NCBI RefSeq assembly: GCF_000744935.1
Contig: NZ_JQMW01000009.1
Location: 1,054,001-1,118,000, forward strand
DNA length: 64,000 nt
Direction of reading: 5' to 3'
Origin: Clostridium sp. KNHs214
GTDB lineage: Bacteria; Bacillota; Clostridia; Clostridiales; Clostridiaceae
The notes below the pieces were generated by a model, which saw only the letters and a list, made by a program, of their open reading frames with translations, was not told where the DNA came from and ran no database searches. A program made the position numbers and the translations under genes. Shown one piece after another: positions 9,476-17,693 of this stretch. The number at the start of each line of letters is the position of its first letter. Positions within the stretch are counted from its first letter, which is position 1.

Positions 9476-9917
9476 ATTCAAACCCCTTCGCCTTCGCTTT
9501 TTTTAAAAATATCTCTTCCTCTGGTATATTCCACCAATCATGATAATCTTCATCTATCATAAACTCGTAATAAAATTTACCACCCATTAACTTTTTAATA
9601 ATATCCTCTGATTTATATCCTTGATTATATTTTAACAAATTACTTATTAACACTTTAGCTTGCCTGGGATTTATACTTAAAATTTTCATAATATCATCTA
9701 TAGTATAATACTTTCCAGTTAAATTGTTAAACAATTCATTTTGCATATTAATTTTATATTTTAAATCTACAATCCTGTTTTTATGAGGACCATTTTTTCC
9801 TCTATGATGCTCTGAACATAAATATATAAAATTTAAAGGGAAATCAAACCCTCCTTCATTTTTAAATACAATGTGATGTCTTTCTCCTGGTTCTCCACAT
9901 ACAATGCATCTTTTCAA
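9453..9917 (-). CDS. HNH-like zinc-finger protein of unknown function
   Basis: 154 aa. The first 45 residues hold RCIVCGEPGERHHIVF and YLCSEHHRGKNGPHKN, an arrangement like HNH-type nucleases (CxxC, a His pair, then C-x2-HH). The rest is helical with an HTH-like segment (TIDDIMKILSINPRQAKVLISNLLKY). It might be a nuclease or a DNA-binding zinc protein; I do not recognise a characterised homologue. Start is TTG at 9917 with GGAGG 7 bases upstream. The SGNH esterase gene overlaps its 3' end. Confidence 0.75.
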   Translation of the reverse strand: MKRCIVCGEPGERHHIVFKNEGGFDFPLNFIYLCSEHHRGKNGPHKNRIVDLKYKINMQNELFNNLTGKYYTIDDIMKILSINPRQAKVLISNLLKYNQGYKSEDIIKKLMGGKFYYEFMIDEDYHDWWNIPEEEIFLKKAKAKGFEYEDSVHW

Positions 9918-10272
9918 AGCACTACCTCCTATACAGAAATCAATTAATTTTTAGCCTCAGTGAGAGTCTTCCTAAAAATACCACATTCTCACTAAAGTTT
10001 AGAAAAAATTATCCAAAATCACACCAGTCTTATCTTCAGATTATAGAAGCTACTGAATTTTAAAGTTACTGGACATGGACTAAATCAGCTTAAGAGAGCT
10101 TTATATTACATAGCGTCTTACTTATATTTTAACTTTGTTTTCAGTATATTATAACATTAATCTTATATTATTTAATAAAATAAAAAAATATAGAATAGAC
10201 AGCTCTATTAAACTATCTGTTCTATATTCATAATATTATAAAATAAACATAATAAAATTTATAATTTGTAAT
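9918..10272. other. Intergenic region between the HNH-like and zinc-ribbon genes
   Basis: About 355 bases without a supported gene. It holds a weak hairpin (AGTGAGA 9959-9965 / TCTCACT 9987-9993) and the terminator of the zinc-ribbon gene at 10180-10227. I see nothing else. Confidence 0.6.
10180..10227 (-). terminator. Terminator of the zinc-ribbon gene
   Basis: An imperfect stem of about 13 bp (ATATAGAA-arms at 10227-10220 and 10195-10188) is followed on the minus strand by TTTTTTATTTT, 45 bases after the stop at 10273. Confidence 0.7.
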
Positions 10273-10431
10273 TTAATCTCTTGCCCTATTTTGTTGTTTT
10301 CTTTGTCTTCTACACTCTGGACATCTCTTTGGTTCATTTTCAAATCCTTTTTCTTTGTAGAATTCTTGCTCACCTTCTGTAAAAACGAACTCCTTACCGC
10401 AGTCTTTGCAAACTAAATTCTTATCTGGCAT
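10273..10431 (-). CDS. Small zinc-ribbon protein (zf-trcl type)
   Basis: A 52-aa protein with CKDCGKEFVF and RCPECRRQRKQ, i.e. two CxxC pairs about 25 residues apart, and the spacer FTEGEQEFYKEKGFENEPK characteristic of the zf-trcl family of short zinc ribbons found widely in clostridia. Function unknown. The ATG at 10431 is preceded by GGGAGG at 7 bases; the frame stays open upstream to 10461 but that start has no ribosome site. Confidence 0.88.
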   Translation of the reverse strand: MPDKNLVCKDCGKEFVFTEGEQEFYKEKGFENEPKRCPECRRQRKQQNRARD

Positions 10432-10567
10432 AAAAAAACCTCCCAAACCTGGATTTAACAATTTAAGAACTTGCTTCTCTCCAAATCTAGGAGTAAATTT
10501 CTTAAAAAGGTTAAATCTCTATTTTTTACTTATTATACCATATGGTAATAGCTTATTCAATATATTT

Positions 10568-11395
10568 CTATATATATATAGCTATTGGTATTGTTTCTAT
10601 AAAACTGTATTCTTCTATATCCCTTAGCTGATTTTTTTTAGTATTTTTCATAAAACCATTATAGTTTGTATTAGCTAATACATCCTCTAAATAGTCAAAA
10701 CTTCCACCAATTTTTAAAGCTCTTTCTTTCTCTACTTTACTATTACAAAAATTTATTACCTTTGCAAATACAAATAATTCACTATTCATTAAATGTTCAA
10801 TATCACCTCGTAAATATTCAGTCTTTAGTGGCAATATGAATTTTACATTATTTTCAAGAAAATCTTCTGACAAATATTTAATACATTTAGTATCTTTAAA
10901 ATTATTCAATTGTTCTTTAAGATACTTTAATATATTATCCTCATGGGGATCTTCTACCCCCTTGATTATTTTCTGTGCTTCCATGACGTTTATCATTTCT
11001 TTTATATTATGAAGTACAGCTGCTTCATGAATTTTAGAATTAATCAATATATAATCATTATTTTGTACATTTTCTAAATCTTTTTTATTACTTATATGCT
11101 TAACCATTCCATTATTTTCCAGGGCATCTAGAACACTAATAAACGCTTCCACTATTATAGATACTCGTTCGTCTATTAGTTCCCTTGAATATTCATTTAA
11201 TACTTGTATGGATAAATCTCCCTGTACATATTTACCTTCCATAACATTGCTTAAAGGAGTATTTAATTTTAATATACACTGTTTCTTTCTCGTAATACTT
11301 TTTATATTTACATTTTTTTTTATAATTATTATAGTATATATATCATTTATGGCATTTTCATTTAAATAAAGGGGGATTGCAATTTTTTGGCTCAA
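10568..11395 (-). CDS. Uncharacterised protein, possibly DUF6414-like
   Basis: 275 aa, no signal peptide or membrane segment. It starts SQKIAIPLYLNENAINDIYT and has a lysine/isoleucine-rich N-terminal third, a helical middle and a C-terminal half with PLKTEYLRGDIEHLMNSELFVFAKV, a layout reminiscent of DUF6414-type proteins. That resemblance is a weak recollection, not a firm match. Start is TTG at 11395 with AAGGAG 8 bases upstream. It stands alone between the zinc-ribbon and flavin reductase genes. Confidence 0.6.
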   Translation of the reverse strand: MSQKIAIPLYLNENAINDIYTIIIIKKNVNIKSITRKKQCILKLNTPLSNVMEGKYVQGDLSIQVLNEYSRELIDERVSIIVEAFISVLDALENNGMVKHISNKKDLENVQNNDYILINSKIHEAAVLHNIKEMINVMEAQKIIKGVEDPHEDNILKYLKEQLNNFKDTKCIKYLSEDFLENNVKFILPLKTEYLRGDIEHLMNSELFVFAKVINFCNSKVEKERALKIGGSFDYLEDVLANTNYNGFMKNTKKNQLRDIEEYSFIETIPIAIYI

Positions 11396-11465
11396 CTATA
11401 CCTCTCCTTAGCATTGTTCCCCTACTATTTTATATATAAAAATATATTTTTAGAACATTAAAACA

Positions 11466-11996
11466 TTATTTATTATTATAGCATTCTAATATTTCCCCAT
11501 AATATATGGTGTGAGCATCTCCTTGTGCATACCATTTATTATCTTCTTCCTTATACCACTTACTCCTAATATCTTCATCTAATAAATTAATATCCATGCT
11601 GTGCTTATAAACTATTTTACATTCATAAATCATTCCACATTTCTCTATAGAAGGTGATTTAACCTTTTTACTTTTTTCCACATTTAAATTACATTCTTTA
11701 AATTTATCATAGTCTCTTCCTGATTTGCTTCCACAAAAGCCCATAGCCTCTTTCATATTATCGTCCATAGGTATTGATACAGTGAAGTCTTCAGCATTTT
11801 CTAATAATTTATGGGTATATCTTGACTCCCTTACCAACACTATAAACACTGGTCTTCCCCATTCATATCCTATATTGCCCCAACCTATAGTCATGGTATT
11901 TGTCTTTCCTTCCCTATCAGTAACAGTTAAAAATGCTCCTTTGTGTTGTAATTTTTTTAAAGTCTCCTCCAAATTTAAAGTATAATTAATATCCAT
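11466..11996 (-). CDS. Flavin reductase-like FMN-binding protein
   Basis: 176-aa split-barrel FMN-binding protein of the flavin reductase/flavoredoxin type. The N-terminal half has the signature GAFLTVTDREGKTNTMTIGW and VFIVLVRESRYTHKLLENAEDFTVSIP; the later GFCGSKSGRDYDKF segment is typical. It probably binds FMN and passes electrons to a partner; the partner is unknown. An IS607-type element ends at 12005, only eight bases upstream of the ATG, so the native leader is displaced. The junction leaves an AGGA six bases before the ATG. Confidence 0.88.
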   Translation of the reverse strand: MDINYTLNLEETLKKLQHKGAFLTVTDREGKTNTMTIGWGNIGYEWGRPVFIVLVRESRYTHKLLENAEDFTVSIPMDDNMKEAMGFCGSKSGRDYDKFKECNLNVEKSKKVKSPSIEKCGMIYECKIVYKHSMDINLLDEDIRSKWYKEEDNKWYAQGDAHTIYYGEILECYNNK

Positions 11997-12004
11997 AAAT
12001 ATTC

Positions 12005-12155
12005 CTGCTACTCAAAATATGGTCAAATGTATCCATATTGAGATTTTTACTGCTTCAACGTACTCTGTCTTGCCGAGGCTACTACAGTTTGTATAGCACT
12101 CCACAGTCGTTAATTCCCCAAATAGCCTTGGGTACACATATAAGTGCTTGTTTAA
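12005..12155 (-). ncRNA. Candidate TnpB omega RNA 3' part and element right end
   Basis: TnpB nucleases use an RNA from the 3' end of tnpB through the right end of the element, with the guide taken from flanking DNA. This stretch lies directly after tnpB on the same strand. 12005-12111 is conserved with the other copy at 3781-3893, including a stem AATATGG/CCATATT separated by 10 bases close to the end. By analogy the guide would start at 12004 and read into the flavin reductase leader. The limits are inferred from family knowledge and copy conservation. Confidence 0.55.
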
Positions 12156-13325
12156 TTAAGCTATCTTATATTCTTTAGCATTGGCTAAATTTATTGAAGC
12201 ATTTAAATCTCTATCAATAGAAATTCCACAACTGCATTTATAAACTCTATCAGATAGTTTTAAATCTTTCTTATATGCTCCACAACAGCTACACATTTTA
12301 CTACTTGGATAAAATCTATCAACTATTCTTATCTCAATGCCATTTTGTTTAACTTTTGAAATAAGTTTAATTCTAAATTCATAAAACTTTTGCCCAGAGA
12401 TTGCCTTTGCTAAATGTCTATTCTTCATCATTCCACTTACATTTAAATCTTCGATAGTTATAAAACTTGGTTTTTGTTTTATTAACTCATTTACTGTTTT
12501 ATTAATATAATCAGTTCTTATATTTGTAAGTCTTTGATGAAGTTTTTGTACCTTGACTATTTGTTTTTGGATATTTTGACGAGTAGCTTCTCCTTTCTCT
12601 TTTTTATTTCTTAATTTTAAACTTTCATATTTCCTTGAAAGTTTTCTTTGCTCACGTTTTAGTTTCTTTTCTTCTTTTTTAACTATTTTAGTTTTGTTAA
12701 TATTCTTTTTAGTTAAACCATTATTACAAATTGCAAAATTCTTTAGTCCAAGGTCTACGCCTATTCCTTCTGAATAAGGTTTATTATCTACTTTAATAGC
12801 TTTCTCAACTAAAATTGAAACAAAATATCTATCTGCTTTTTGACTTACTGTACCACTTTTAACTATAGAGTTAACTGGAATATATCCGAATTCTTTTAAT
12901 CTAACCCAACCTAAAGTCGGAACTTTAACCCTATGCCTTTCAATAGTCCAATCTGCTTTATTATTCTTAGGAAAGTACGCTTTAACATCTTGATTTTTCT
13001 TTTTCTTAAATTTAGGAAAGCCGCTCTCCCCTTTAAAGAATTTCTTAAATGCTTTTTCTCCATTCATAATGGCTTGTTTAGTAGCTTTGGAAGACACTTC
13101 TTTAATCCAAGCTTTATCAGGATGATTAGGAATATATTTGTTATTAAGCCATTTAGAAAAATCCATACCACTAATAAATCTTTTCTCTTTTTCGTAAACT
13201 TCTTTATTATGAGCAATATAAAAATTGTATATGAACCTATTTACACCAATAGTTTGATGAATTTTAGTTATCTGTTCTTCTGTTGGTTTAATTTCTATTT
13301 TGTATGCTTTTTTCAACTTCTTCAT
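12156..13325 (-). CDS. tnpB: TnpB RNA-guided nuclease (IS607/IS605 family)
   Basis: 389 aa, apparently intact. The N-terminal helix region (KKAYKIEIKPTEEQ) is followed by the WED/REC part. The RuvC catalytic residues are all present: Asp191 in GVDLGLKNF, Glu292 in ITIEDLNVSGM and Asp373 in DRDLNASINL. The zinc finger (CSCCG...CSCG) sits between RuvC-II and III. TnpB cuts DNA next to a short motif under an omega RNA guide and helps element retention. It lies after the tnpA stump in the same direction, as in IS607 elements. Confidence 0.95.
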   Translation of the reverse strand: MKKLKKAYKIEIKPTEEQITKIHQTIGVNRFIYNFYIAHNKEVYEKEKRFISGMDFSKWLNNKYIPNHPDKAWIKEVSSKATKQAIMNGEKAFKKFFKGESGFPKFKKKKNQDVKAYFPKNNKADWTIERHRVKVPTLGWVRLKEFGYIPVNSIVKSGTVSQKADRYFVSILVEKAIKVDNKPYSEGIGVDLGLKNFAICNNGLTKKNINKTKIVKKEEKKLKREQRKLSRKYESLKLRNKKEKGEATRQNIQKQIVKVQKLHQRLTNIRTDYINKTVNELIKQKPSFITIEDLNVSGMMKNRHLAKAISGQKFYEFRIKLISKVKQNGIEIRIVDRFYPSSKMCSCCGAYKKDLKLSDRVYKCSCGISIDRDLNASINLANAKEYKIA

Positions 13326-13340
13326 CTTCCTTTATCTTTT

Positions 13341-13499
13341 TCTTATATTTTCTTTGTATTGCTCATAAGTATATTATCTTCTATTTGTTGGTGTTCTAAA
13401 TGTTTTTAATATTCCTCCGTTATCCCATCTTTGTAATGTTCTAACTGATACATTAATTAATTCTGCAAATTCATTTGGTTTATAGTTATTATTTTTCAA
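13341..13499 (-). pseudogene. tnpA: Truncated IS607-type serine recombinase TnpA (HTH part only)
   Basis: From a TTG at 13499 the frame reads NYKPNEFAELINVSVRTLQ, then RWDNGGILKTFRTPTNRR, the MerR-like HTH at the start of IS607 TnpA. A TAA follows where the family has TAT (YYTxEQY), and the same frame continues YTYEQYKENIRKR before a second stop, after which tnpB begins. The whole serine-recombinase catalytic domain, about 150 residues, is absent. Too short to appear as an ordinary ORF. Confidence 0.88.
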
Positions 13500-13560
13500 A
13501 TGTACTCACTTTCTTTCTGTAAGTACATTTTACTATTTCTAAGTACATTTGCATATACTT

Positions 13561-13878
13561 TTAGTAACTAAAGATATCCTCCTTTAATATTTAACCTTCG
13601 AATTATCATAAGCTTATTTTATAGCTATTATTCATTTTTCTCTATATATATTCTAACATATTTTACATACATTTCTCAAACATACAAAGTTCTTTGAATT
13701 CTTTAATATAGCCATGTAATATCTGCTTAAAAAGTTCCTATTTATATAAAAGTATCACAAAGATAGACATAAAATAAAAAACTCTAAGCTTTATTTAAAA
13801 TTTACAATGTAAATTTTAAATGAGAAATGTTTATTCATCTAATGTAGAATTTGGAATTTATGTGCCAAAATTGAGTTA
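13561..13878. other. Intergenic region left of the IS607 element
   Basis: No gene supported. It contains a perfect 12-bp palindrome (TTTAAAATTTAC / GTAAATTTTAAA, 13794-13820) that lacks a clear T run on either side. Confidence 0.5.
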
Positions 13879-14025
13879 GGTGCATGAAAAGAAATAACAA
13901 GTCAAAGATGCTGGTATATTTTGTGTCAGACAAGGAAGCAGGTTCCGCCGCTAGTAGAACTATCGGTGGGTTCTGCTGACGCAAAATAGACTAGCATACT
14001 GACTTGTTATTTATTTGAATGTGCC
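13879..14025. repeat. 147-bp palindromic intergenic repeat, copy 1
   Basis: The ends are imperfect 26-bp inverted repeats (with the perfect 13-base core AAATAACAAGTCA), and inner arms continue the pairing (GATGCTGGTAT with CTAGCAT; GGTTCCGCC with GGTGGGTTC), so the whole unit folds into one long hairpin. A second, diverged copy occurs at 52019-52163 in the same orientation. It codes for nothing. Confidence 0.85.
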
Positions 14026-14045
14026 TTATTAAAATGTAAATTCAA

Positions 14046-14962
14046 TTATTTAATAAGCATAAGTATAAGTGGTATAGTAACTATAGAAAGCATAGTAGTA
14101 ATAAATACACTTTGTGATGCATATTTAGGATTCTTACTATAACTTTCAGCAAATATTGAACATATAGCTGCTGCAGGCATAGCTTCAACTATTACAGCTA
14201 TATTTATTAAAAATTTATCAATTCCACAAAGATTCATAACATAATAAATAATTATTGGTACAACTAAAAGTCTTATTACAGACGCATAGTATATGGATGT
14301 TTCCTTAAATATATCAGAAAACTTCACTTCTGCCAGCATACTACCTATAAGTAACATGGATACTGGAGTTGTAATAGAACCTACTAAATTTAAAGTACTC
14401 ATTAATGCGTGAGGCAGTCTTATAGAAAATAAAAATATTGCTATACCTACAATAACTGCTATTATACCTGGATTTGTCATTACCTTTTTAAAGCTTCTAG
14501 ATTCCTTATCTCTTGTAAACAGCATAACTCCATAAGTCCAACTAAATACAGTAAATGGAATATTAAAAACCGATGCATATAGTATTCCAATGTTACCATA
14601 TATACTTTGAAGTACTGGATATCCCATAAATCCACAATTTGAAAAAACAGTTACAAACCTTAAAATATCTTTTTTATCCTTCTCTTTTGGGAATTTAATA
14701 TAAAAAGCTTTACTCAGAGGAATCAATAAGATATGTATGAGCAAAGAATATATAAAAATGCTTTTTATGTTTTTCATCATTTCTGGTGAGAACTTATGAT
14801 TAAAAGAACCTACTATCATGAAAGGAAGTGTTACTTTAAGTAGTAAATCTGAAAATCCTTTATTTAATTCCTTATTTAATATTCCTATTTTTCTAGCAGC
14901 ATATCCCACTCCAATGATAAAAATAAAATTAATACTTGATTTATGACTTCTAAATTTGCCAC
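14046..14962 (-). pseudogene. AEC-family (auxin efflux carrier-like) permease, N-terminal frameshift
   Basis: The main frame encodes about 300 residues of an AEC permease: repeated hydrophobic helices, with GYAARKIGILNKEL at the start and the core motif NCGFMGYPVLQSIYG. Its apparent N-terminus (MCILFKRMVRSGK...) is not family-like. In the -1 frame a GTG at 14962, preceded by AAAAGGATG, encodes ANLEVINQVLILFL, a typical AEC first helix, which runs into the main frame in a T-rich run at about 14917-14930. One missing T explains it. The gene is either inactivated or carries a sequencing error. Substrate unknown. Confidence 0.8.
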
Positions 14963-15050
14963 TGCGCACCATCCTTTTAAATAAAATACACATTTAATTA
15001 TATGCTATTATTACTACTTTGAACATATAAATATTTAAAACTATTTTATA

Positions 15051-15086
15051 AAAACCTCCAATACCTATATGTACTGGAGGTTTTTT
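15051..15086. terminator. Bidirectional terminator downstream of the ornithine operon
   Basis: Stem AAAACCTCCA (15051-15060) / TGGAGGTTTT (15075-15084) with T runs on both strands. It follows the large palindrome at 15101-15267 and probably ends the ord-to-orr transcript. Confidence 0.8.
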
Positions 15087-15100
15087 ATTATTCTATATAA

Positions 15101-15267
15101 TGATTATCCCACAAAAGCATTACATTACCTGAATTATGAAATTTCTCTGGAATGACTTGCATAAGAAGCGAAGGAACTGTTTAAATTTATTGTTCCGAGC
15201 TCTTATGCAAGTCATGGAGGAGAGATTTCATAATTCCACTACATTGTACCTTATTGTGGGTTAATCA
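15101..15267. repeat. 167-bp nested palindrome overlapping the 3' end of orr
   Basis: Outer arms TGATTATCCCACAA (15101-15114) and TTGTGGGTTAATCA (15254-15267) pair with one mismatch. Inside, GAATTATGAAAT (15131-15142) pairs with ATTTCATAATTC (15225-15236), then GACTTGCATAAGA with TCTTATGCAAGTC, then GGAAC with GTTCC round a TTTAAATTTA loop. The right outer arm includes the last codons and stop of orr. It may be a mobile palindromic unit or a structured 3' end. Confidence 0.8.
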
Positions 15268-16330
15268 TATAATATTTTTTAATATAAGGAGAAGTCATAG
15301 CTTGAAGTAAACAACCGTAATCTACATTAAACTCCAATACATCTCCAACATCATAATTCTCTTTACTATCCGTCACATCTAATATTAAGTGATCACTACT
15401 GCCCCCTAAAACTGTAATGTATTTATCTATAGGAAAAGTTCCGTCAATTTTTATATCCTGTCTCCCCATGGCAACAATGGCTCTTTTTCTTATACCTTTG
15501 TCCTCAAAATGAGGAATTTCTCCAAAAGCATCCATACCTATGTTGCCTACAGGAATTGATGGTTTTTCTTTTATTTCTACTATTTCTCCCTTTAATACAA
15601 AACAATCCTTATAGCAATCCTCTATATCCTCCCCAAAAGCAGTTTCTCTTCCTAGTACAATTGCCTCACCTATTCTAAGCTGATTTATTCCCTTAGGCAT
15701 CTTTCCATTTATGACCAGGTGTATACTACTTGAATTTCCCCCTGATATAATGGGAAGTTCTAGATTTAATTGTTCTTTTAACATTTCCTTTATTTTTACT
15801 AGTTTTCCTAAATTATTTTCATCAGGAATTACGCCTCCATAGCAAGTTAAATTAGTGCCAATTCCACATAATTTTATATTTGGTAGTTTAATTATTTCTT
15901 TTACTGTATCCAGTACATCCTTCTCCAGAATTCCTTCTCTTAAATCTCCCACATCTATCATTAGAATTACTGCATGTATTCTATTTATTTTTTTAGCCGC
16001 TTTAGATAAAGCTTTTATAGTACAAAATTCTGAATTCAAACTAATATCAGAGTATTTAACCACCTTAGCACTGTTTCTCTCCATAGGAATTCTTAAAAGC
16101 ATCTTTCTACACTTTAAATCTTTTATCTTTATCAAATTTTCTAATCTTGAATCTCCTACTAATTCTATTCCACCTCTTATTTCACTTTCTACTATTGGTT
16201 TTTCAGCACAAAATACCTTAGTTACCCCTACTACATGTATACCCGCTTTATTACACATTTCTACTATTCTTTTGGCATTATGGGTTATTTTCTTCAAATA
16301 AACTTCTATACAAGGATAATTCTTTCCCAT
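15251..16330 (-). CDS. orr: Ornithine racemase (alanine racemase N-domain fold)
   Basis: PLP-dependent fold type III racemase (359 aa). The PLP lysine is in VVGVTKVFCAEKP (about residue 38); the TIM-barrel continues through LLRIPMERNSAK and GGNSSSIHLV, followed by a C-terminal beta domain. In the ornithine oxidative pathway it turns L-ornithine into D-ornithine, the substrate of OraSE. Family resemblance alone would also allow alanine racemase, but position as last gene of the ord-ort-ora operon makes ornithine racemase the best call. Confidence 0.9.
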   Translation of the reverse strand: MGKNYPCIEVYLKKITHNAKRIVEMCNKAGIHVVGVTKVFCAEKPIVESEIRGGIELVGDSRLENLIKIKDLKCRKMLLRIPMERNSAKVVKYSDISLNSEFCTIKALSKAAKKINRIHAVILMIDVGDLREGILEKDVLDTVKEIIKLPNIKLCGIGTNLTCYGGVIPDENNLGKLVKIKEMLKEQLNLELPIISGGNSSSIHLVINGKMPKGINQLRIGEAIVLGRETAFGEDIEDCYKDCFVLKGEIVEIKEKPSIPVGNIGMDAFGEIPHFEDKGIRKRAIVAMGRQDIKIDGTFPIDKYITVLGGSSDHLILDVTDSKENYDVGDVLEFNVDYGCLLQAMTSPYIKKYYMINPQ

Positions 16331-16350
16331 AAAACTCCCCTCTTTTATCT

Positions 16351-17679
16351 TTATAAATTTAAACTTTTCTCCATAAGCTTTAAAGCATACTCCCTATTTT
16401 CCCTAGCAAGCACTCCTGCACAAGCCATTATATACATATGGTCAATTAAAATTTTCGCCTCTTCTCTTGGATACATAGTTAAATCTTCCTTAAGATACTT
16501 TATACCTTTAAGCATGTTTTCTCCTTCTGTAAGTCTTGTAAGTGCACCTCCAGTACCCACTATATATTTAACTTTGGATAAGTCTTTTCCAAAAGCTATA
16601 AATTTTTTACCTGACCCATAAACTCTTTTAATATACCCCACATGTCTATCAACTGCAGTACTAACTGCTTTTTTAGCTAAAATAGAACTACATTTCTTCT
16701 GCTCTTTCGTCATTGGTATAGGTTCTATATTGTTTTTTATATATTCCCTATCTAACCCTTCCATTTCTATTTCTTGCAACAGTTCTATTACATTAGAGCT
16801 GTTTATATATACACCCAAATCCCCTTCCACAGTTCTTTTAGCCTTAGGTTCTGGGCTTAAAAGTATATCCTGTATTTCTGATGAACCTTCAGTAACTGAG
16901 TGAACATCAGTAGTAGCTCCTCCTACATCTATGACTAAAACATCTCCAATACTATCATATAATAATTTTGCACTTTCCATTACAGCCCCCGGTGTAGGCA
17001 TTATAGTTCCATCTACCATTTCTTTTATTCTGTCCATACCAGGTGCCTTTACTATATTGTTTTCAAAAGCTCTTTGAATAATTTCTCTGGCAGGTTCTAC
17101 ATTTAATTCATCAATTCTTGGATATACATTATCTACAATATAAATTTCCTTTCCTTGAAAGATTTCCTTTATGTCTTCTCTATTTGCTATGTTTCCACAG
17201 TAAATCACAGGTATTCCAAAGTTTTCTCTATTTATGACCTCCGCATTGTAAATAGCTGTATCCCGTTCTCCATAATCCGTTCCCCCAGCTATCATTATCA
17301 AATTAGGCTTTAATTCTTTAATTTTTCTCAAATCACTTTTATACAATTTGCCTGCTGTAACATTTTTTATTATGCCACCAGCGCCAAGTGCCGCTTCTCT
17401 CGCAGCCTTAACTGTCATATCCTGAACCAAACCGTGAACTGTTATTCTTAAGCCCCCTGCAGCACTGCTGGTGGCAAGCATTTTATTCCATACAATCTTT
17501 TCTCCTAAACTTTCCTCTATTTCATCTATAGCTTTTTTAAGTCCTACTGTTACATCTCCTTGAAGCACTGTGGTATTTGCTTTACCTTGTGCTACAAGTA
17601 TTTCATCACTATTGAAATCTAACGCACTTACCAAAGTAGTAGTACTTCCTATTTCGGCTATCAAATAGTCAAACTTCAT
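16351..17679 (-). CDS. MutL/GlmL-family protein of the ornithine aminomutase operon
   Basis: 442-aa actin/Hsp70-fold ATPase of the GlmL/MutL family (not the mismatch repair MutL). It has LIAEIGSTTTLVSALD at the N-terminus and DVGGATTDVHSV in the middle, both phosphate-binding loops. Such proteins accompany B12-dependent carbon-skeleton mutases and aminomutases and are thought to reactivate them by exchanging damaged cobalamin. It lies between oraE and orr. I moved the start to the ATG at 17679 because AAAGGG fits it; an in-frame GTG at 17688 overlaps the ribosome site. Confidence 0.88.
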   Translation of the reverse strand: MKFDYLIAEIGSTTTLVSALDFNSDEILVAQGKANTTVLQGDVTVGLKKAIDEIEESLGEKIVWNKMLATSSAAGGLRITVHGLVQDMTVKAAREAALGAGGIIKNVTAGKLYKSDLRKIKELKPNLIMIAGGTDYGERDTAIYNAEVINRENFGIPVIYCGNIANREDIKEIFQGKEIYIVDNVYPRIDELNVEPAREIIQRAFENNIVKAPGMDRIKEMVDGTIMPTPGAVMESAKLLYDSIGDVLVIDVGGATTDVHSVTEGSSEIQDILLSPEPKAKRTVEGDLGVYINSSNVIELLQEIEMEGLDREYIKNNIEPIPMTKEQKKCSSILAKKAVSTAVDRHVGYIKRVYGSGKKFIAFGKDLSKVKYIVGTGGALTRLTEGENMLKGIKYLKEDLTMYPREEAKILIDHMYIMACAGVLARENREYALKLMEKSLNL

Positions 17680-17693
17680 AAAAATCACCCTTT

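Larger units (their letters stand above)
12005..13560 (-). mobile_element. IS607-type element with intact TnpB and degenerate TnpA
   Basis: The right boundary (12005) is set by where homology with the remnant at 3781 begins. The left boundary is uncertain, near 13560. The element contains tnpB (12156-13325), the stump of an IS607-type serine recombinase (13341-13499) and, at the left end, two AAGTACATTT repeats plus a nearby inverted AAATGTACT (13498-13552) that could be recombinase sites. With TnpA reduced to its DNA-binding part the element cannot move by itself, but TnpB and its RNA could still be active. Confidence 0.85.

Noticed and set aside
9959-9993. Hairpin AGTGAGA/TCTCACT upstream of the HNH-like gene
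   Set aside because: Seven base pairs round a 21-base loop can occur by chance in AT-rich DNA.
12933-13409. Plus-strand open frame of 158 codons opposite tnpB
   Set aside because: Phe/Lys-rich translation of the complementary strand of tnpB; no family resemblance.
13794-13820. Perfect 12-bp palindrome as a possible terminator
   Set aside because: It lies after no gene end and lacks a T run; recorded only as part of an intergenic stretch.
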